DNA from: Fragum whitleyi
Lineage: Eukaryota > Mollusca > Bivalvia > Cardiida > Cardiidae
Assembly: GCA_948146395.1 (NCBI GenBank)
Contig: OX411552.1
Location: 655,001-719,000 of the forward strand
Reading direction: 5' to 3'
Length of the DNA stretch: 64,000 bases
Shown: piece after piece, positions 60,120-64,000 of the stretch
How positions within the stretch are numbered: the stretch's first letter is position 1
Layout of the letters: the number at the start of each line of letters is the position of its first letter
Translations under genes and position numbers: made by a program
Notes under the pieces: model-generated
Told to the model about the DNA's origin: nothing
Database searches by the model: none
What the model saw: the letters and a program-made list of their open reading frames with translations, nothing else

Positions 60120-60420
60120 ACTGTGTCTATCATGATTTGTATATTTTGATTGGCTGAAAATTGGTTTTATTCCTCAATGAAATAAAAACTAAGTACGCAG
60201 CTTATATGTTAGCCTGCACACAAAGCAGTCCCGTAATAAACATGTCTAGTTATGGAGAAAATTTCATTTATTTTTTATTATTTTTTTTCCTCGCGATATT
60301 AAATCAAAACTTATTAATCGAGTATTCAGTTATTTCATCGAGGTTTGAAACTAAAAACCTTATCACAGCTCTGATTAAGTTTAAAATTCAAACCTTCATG
60401 AAAGAATGCCGAATACTATG
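60120..60420 (+). repeat. Family Q repeat, copy 4 (longest)
   Basis: TATTTTGATTGGCTGAAAAT, TTTATTCCTCAATGAAATAA, AAGTACGCAGC, CACACAAAGCAGTCCCGTAA, ATCGAGGTTTGAAACTAAAA. An 86-codon frame at 60161-60421 covers it. Since the related copies do not keep the frame, I do not call it a gene. Confidence 0.6.
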
Positions 60421-60732
60421 ACGAAAGACATTGGTACGCATGGCTCTTTAAGAGAACAAGGACCTTCTGGAAACGCAGGAACTAACTGTGTGGATTTGCA
60501 TGCTGACTATGATAAAAGGTTTCATCTGTGTTTGATGTTATAACTTGAAATAACTATTACTCCTTGTTCATATTTGTTTGTTTGTATGTTTTTCATTTTT
60601 CCTTTTGTTTTGCGTCTTTTAATTGATTTCAAGTTTGTTTTTTTAAAACAAAATTCTACACATTTTCAAAAATATTTCACGTTTTATTTATAAAAGCTAC
60701 ATATCGTCCTTTACACCTCAGTCCTCTTTATT
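60421..60732. other. No feature recognised
   Basis: AT-rich, T-rich spacer. Confidence 0.5.
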
Positions 60733-60828
60733 ATAGATGCACAAATCTAAGTGAGTGTCCAAAGGTCAATTTTGTCTATACAGGTATAGACAAAATTGCT
60801 CTTTGAACACTCACTTAAACAGTTACAT
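60733..60828. mobile_element. Family M hairpin, copy 2
   Basis: GATGCACAAATCTAAGTGAG, TGTCCAAAGGTCAATTTTGT, CTATA then mirror TATAGACAAAATTGCTCTTT, GAACACTCACTTAAAC. A nearly complete 96-bp hairpin with a 4-base loop. Confidence 0.75.
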
Positions 60829-61912
60829 CTTGTCAGTCCAATTCATGCCAAAGAGACTAGGCTTGGGTTGCTAAATCACGATTATACATGTACAACGTTA
60901 TTTTTCTTTCAGACCAAAGTTCGCCCTCATAGGAAGCTCGGGATGTGTGCAGATAGATATAAACGATTTTAGTTGCTCAACAGAAAATTTAACATTTTCT
61001 ATAAGGGTTCATAAAAACTAAGACTATCCTGTTAATCAGGCGTCTTAGAATGGTTTGAAAGTCAGGAATTTGCCAATTCTCTTACTGCTTTTAATTCATG
61101 GTGATAGAATATATGGTCTTGAAAATGCTAAGAATGCATACCTTGGTAAACAAAGCGAGACAAATACCTTGCTGACTTTGAAAAAAAAAAAAAAAGATAA
61201 ATAAATACGAAATTATAGATAAATTCTGGACAGCATTTGCTAATTGAAAAGACAAAATGAGACTTACCTATTTTGTTATGATAAGCCACGGGAAATTGTA
61301 GAACACCGCGAAAGTAAAACAGTTGGAATAAAGTTTTACGTGCACCAAATTTCTCTCGTATAATAGTTTGTAAACGTTAGAGAAGAAATTCAAATTTATT
61401 CAAATAACTTTGTCTTTCGGATTTTGTTTTCCAAGACACGATTTTAAATGTAAATAGACCGTAATTGTATCTAGCAATAAAAACAGTAAAGTCTTGAAAC
61501 GACTTGTTGTTGTGGACTACAGGCAATTGTTTCATAGTAAAGTTTTGGCAAAATAGGTTATTATATAAGAGAAAATTTAATTATGAAACAATTGTGTCTG
61601 CTGAAAAGTTTAAAAGATGGAGCAAAAAACAAAGTTTGTGATATTATGAATTAAACCAAGTGTCCTCTCTTCAAAGGCTCGGTTTCGTGTCTTCAAAGGT
61701 TCTTGATATACGCCCAGTAAAACTCGTGTAATTAAAGAGAAATTATGTTCATAAAATATCAAAGACTTGTCGCTAGTACTGGTAAGATCTCAAGGCAGCA
61801 GAATTGAGAGGAAAGAGTCTACGCTGTGAGGACACGTGTTAAAATCAATGTAAAATAAAAAGGTTCATACTATCCATAGAAATAGTTTCGAATAGAAATC
61901 TCAGTTATTAGA
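60829..61912. other. No feature recognised
   Basis: AT-rich sequence with an A14-type run near 61181. No gene. Confidence 0.5.
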
Positions 61913-61962
61913 GCGTCATGGCTACAGCTTATTGAAGTTGTAGTTACGATGTTTTGGACGCA
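61913..61962. repeat. Family N hairpin, copy 4
   Basis: GCGTCATGGCTACAGCTTAT, TGAAGTTGTAGTTACGATGT, TTTGGACGCA: a 50-bp foldback with GCGTC / GACGC outer and CTACAGCTT / AAGTTGTAG inner arms. Confidence 0.7.
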
Positions 61963-63107
61963 TATTTATATCATGACCGTGCATTTGAACACATACTTCA
62001 TTATGTAACCATTATGTTCGATCTGAGTGGAAATAGGAATTCAAGGAATATAGACGTCAATATAAAGTAAAGGGTCTGACAAACAAGGCTATTTTTCTTC
62101 CCCGAGTCGCCATTATTTTACAAAGCAGTCTTGATTTTCTAATATTCCCATTTTTCTGAGGAACTAAATTGTCTCATTTCTTTCAGAACGCAATTTGCGT
62201 GGCATTGATACTTCTCTCGTTTACTACCATATATTAATTTTATACCCCTATTCCATTATTTTTATTCTTCTTATTCCTTATTTCTGGGGACATTTGCTTG
62301 ACATCACAATGATTTTATATACAATTTATCTACTGCGGAGAGTCGAGAAGACAATAATTAAGGCCAACTGTTGGAGGGATGAACGGAAACCCCAGCTTTA
62401 TTGCGGTATATCTGAAATTTTTATTGCTTATTTTCGGATATTTTCTGTCCATTTCTCCCTCCAATTTATCAGAATTGATGCGAAGAACTATTTTATATCA
62501 GATTTTACGAGATGGCTTTTAGTCGGTTGTCTTCGCTGTAGTGTATTGTTCTCTTGTTACGGCTCGTGACCCCTGGTAATTTACCATTTCAAAGATTCCA
62601 ATATCACTCCGCTTATAACTAACTTGATTGGGTGAAAGGAGTAAACGATTGCTTTATTTGACGAGCGAACATCCTTCACGAAACCCCCATTATTGTTATA
62701 ACGATTTCAGGCTTTTTTCCTCCAAAATAGAAGAGCTTCTTATTCATGACTTCCTGTGTCACCGACCACGTGACCCCCATGTCGTAAAATTTGATCAGTC
62801 ATATTTCATCCTAGGCATGCTATAATTCTGCATGAATTCCTGGAACTGACTTATAACTCGGAATTTACATGTCACTTCTATAAATCACACGTAGAAAATG
62901 CCACGATTGGGGACAAAAAGGCGATCCCATAAAATATTCCATTCTTAGAAGCAAAATCTGTCATAATGTCACTGTCAGCAAGATTTTGAAAATAGTTGGA
63001 GTGGGATGTCTATAAATTTCAATTTCGATTCATTCAGAGCTCTAGGAGTTTTTGGACCATTTCAAAAAGATATTGTTTTTTTTTTTATAAACACGGTTTA
63101 TCCCGTA
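61963..63107. other. No gene supported; one 124-codon frame
   Basis: The plus frame at 62195-62569 (124 codons) follows a polypyrimidine-AG (TTTCTTTCAG near 62186), which could be a splice acceptor. Its product is hydrophobic at first and Cys-containing at the end, but I recognise no family. A further 65-codon frame lies at 62628-62825. Kept as a candidate only. Confidence 0.3.
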
Positions 63108-63523
63108 TTTCTTTAATGCTTTTCGGTGGTTTATCGAGAAATAATGGTAGATTATCACTTGATAAACTCACCGCTAAAGCAGGGAAGTTATCAAAAACTT
63201 ATACCCTGCTTTTGTGCATTTCATCCTATCTGACGTAATCTATGCGGGGCGAAATAAGCGTTGCAATAAACGTTGCATAGCAATCACGCGCAAAATGACG
63301 CGCTTTACGAAAAATGTCCTAGAAAGTTCTCATTTTGTCTCATTTTTGCAATAAAGAAATAGAATAATCGTTTGTTTTTCGAGTAAGATCGATTTATATT
63401 TCATTTCATGAAAAACAAAAGCTATATTTTCACTCGTGGCCCCGCCACTCGCGAAAATATCGCTTTTGTTGTTCACTCAATGAAATATAAATCGATCTTA
63501 CACTGAAACAAACGATTATCCTC
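63108..63523 (-). mobile_element. Family D giant-hairpin element, copy 3
   Basis: Reverse orientation: TTTCTTTAATGCTTTTCGGT at left, AACGATTATCCTC at right. The CRE-type sites are worn (GACGTAATC, loss of the second). The hairpin arms are present (TTTTCACTCGTGGC / GCCACTCGCGAAAA). The 80-codon frame 62996-63238 crosses its border and repeats the frame seen at 46376-46564. Confidence 0.85.
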
Positions 63524-63588
63524 TATATAATCCATTCTGTTTCGCTCTTACAGGGCGGAGCCTAAGTAACGGGTCTTTGCATTTAAGA
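63524..63588 (+). repeat. tRNA-Glu unit flank fragment
   Basis: Reverse complement of AATGCAAAGACCCGTTACTT, AGGCTCCGCCCTG matches 46051-46080, and the stretch up to the D element matches too. So the D element plus this flank forms a duplicated block shared with 46051-46551, though no tRNA gene remains here. Confidence 0.65.
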
Positions 63589-63817
63589 TTAACCCTTTCC
63601 TGTTTTACAAAATTTTGGACCTGTCCAAATTCAAAGGTTTTGCAGACGAAAATTTAAAGTGGATTTAATTTGAAAAATTACCATTCAGTAGGGTAGAAAA
63701 TAGTGTGGATAAAGAAGAAATTGCTTGTCAGAAGCAATTTCTTCTTTTTTCACAATGTTTTCTCAATCATAAAATCACAGGCACGTAAAAAGCAGGTATT
63801 AAACAGTAAAGGGTTAA
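63589..63817. mobile_element. Family K MITE, copy 2, inserted in the tRNA unit flank
   Basis: 229 bp, the same length as copy 1 (32840-33068). TTAACCCTTTCCTGTTTTA at left; TTAAACAGTAAAGGGTTAA at right, TTAA intact on both sides. The flanks (GCATTTAAGA left, GGTAAATC right) match the uninterrupted sequence at 54799-54820 (GCACTTAAGG, TTAA, GGGAAATC), which shows the target duplication. Confidence 0.92.
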
Positions 63818-63830
63818 GGTAAATCATAAT

Positions 63831-64000
63831 TCGTAAAGGGCTTGTTAGCTCGACTATTCGTAGAATAGAGTGTCTATTCCGGTCACCCGGGCGTCGGCGT
63901 CGGTGAAATGCTTTGGTTAAGTTTTTACGTGCAAGTATTATAATGCTCTTTTCGGACTTAAAAATTCTCGGTAAAGTTTTTCGGTGCAAATGTTGCATAT
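63831..64000. repeat. Dispersed repeat with CpG-rich head, runs off the window
   Basis: GCTTGTTAGCTCGACTATTC, GTAGAATAGAGTGTCTATTC (hairpin), CACCCGGGCGTCGGCGTCGG, GGTTAAGTTTTTACGTGCAA, GTAAAGTTTTTCGGTGCAAA. I remember GTTAGCTCGACTATTCG... GGCGTCGGCGTC ...AAGTTTTTCGGTGCAAGT as a repeat common in bivalve and gastropod genomes. The 82-codon minus frame over it comes from this repeat. Confidence 0.6.

Noticed and set aside
62195..62569. 124-codon frame as an exon
   Set aside because: A polypyrimidine-AG lies just upstream, but the product matches no family I know and no partner exon was seen. Kept only as a note.
62996..63238. 80-codon frame resembling the one at 46376-46564
   Set aside because: The resemblance is because both lie in family D elements. 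The frame is not kept as a unit and D has no other coding sign.
1..64000. CRISPR array or phage/defence island
   Set aside because: The repeats are dispersed inverted-repeat elements and SINEs, not regularly spaced direct repeats, and no prokaryotic genes are present.

Overview
The window reads as nuclear DNA of a multicellular animal, most likely a marine mollusc. It is AT-rich and almost devoid of long open frames. It is packed with short inverted-repeat transposons (MITEs) and tRNA-derived SINEs, has one LINE reverse-transcriptase frame, and carries tRNA genes without an encoded CCA. The mollusc assignment rests on the style of the repeats, especially the CpG-rich tract at the right edge (63831-64000), and is from memory, not from a search. 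No host protein gene can be supported: apart from the LINE frame, the open frames are short, unrecognised and often lie inside repeats.

Layout. 1-14 kb: a 5' piece of a long repeat (family J) split by a TTAA-bounded palindromic MITE (family A), CGTTC-type hairpins (family G), one GGGGCCTG element (E), one GGGCCTG element (F), and copies of the ~430-bp CAGT-ended element (family B). 14-31 kb: more A and B copies, two near-perfect palindromes, GTCACGCG elements (family H), and a tandem plus head-to-head cluster of tRNA-like SINEs at 21 kb. 31-45 kb: the lowest visible repeat density (especially 34.2-38.9 kb), with SINEs, F elements and a 420-bp giant-hairpin element (family D). 45-56 kb: four tRNA-Glu(UUC) genes embedded in diverged copies of one larger repeat unit. 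Two point left and two point right, and a 5'-truncated LINE with a 738-codon reverse transcriptase lies between the two halves. 56-64 kb: scattered hairpin families, nested palindromes at 58 kb, a third D element, and a fragment of the tRNA-unit flank interrupted by a 229-bp TTAA element (family K).

The most informative result is that the window contains its own controls. Two MITE families (A and K) can be compared with related copies of the host sequence that lack the insertion. In three independent filled/empty pairs the empty site has a single TTAA (one copy mutated to TAAA) where the filled site has TTAA on both sides. This is direct evidence for TTAA target duplication, the hallmark of piggyBac-type transposition. 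Family B has TA plus CAGT ends, the Tc1/mariner pattern. No transposase frame was recognised, so these families would depend on enzymes encoded elsewhere. I found no sign of a bacterial-style defence or biosynthetic system.
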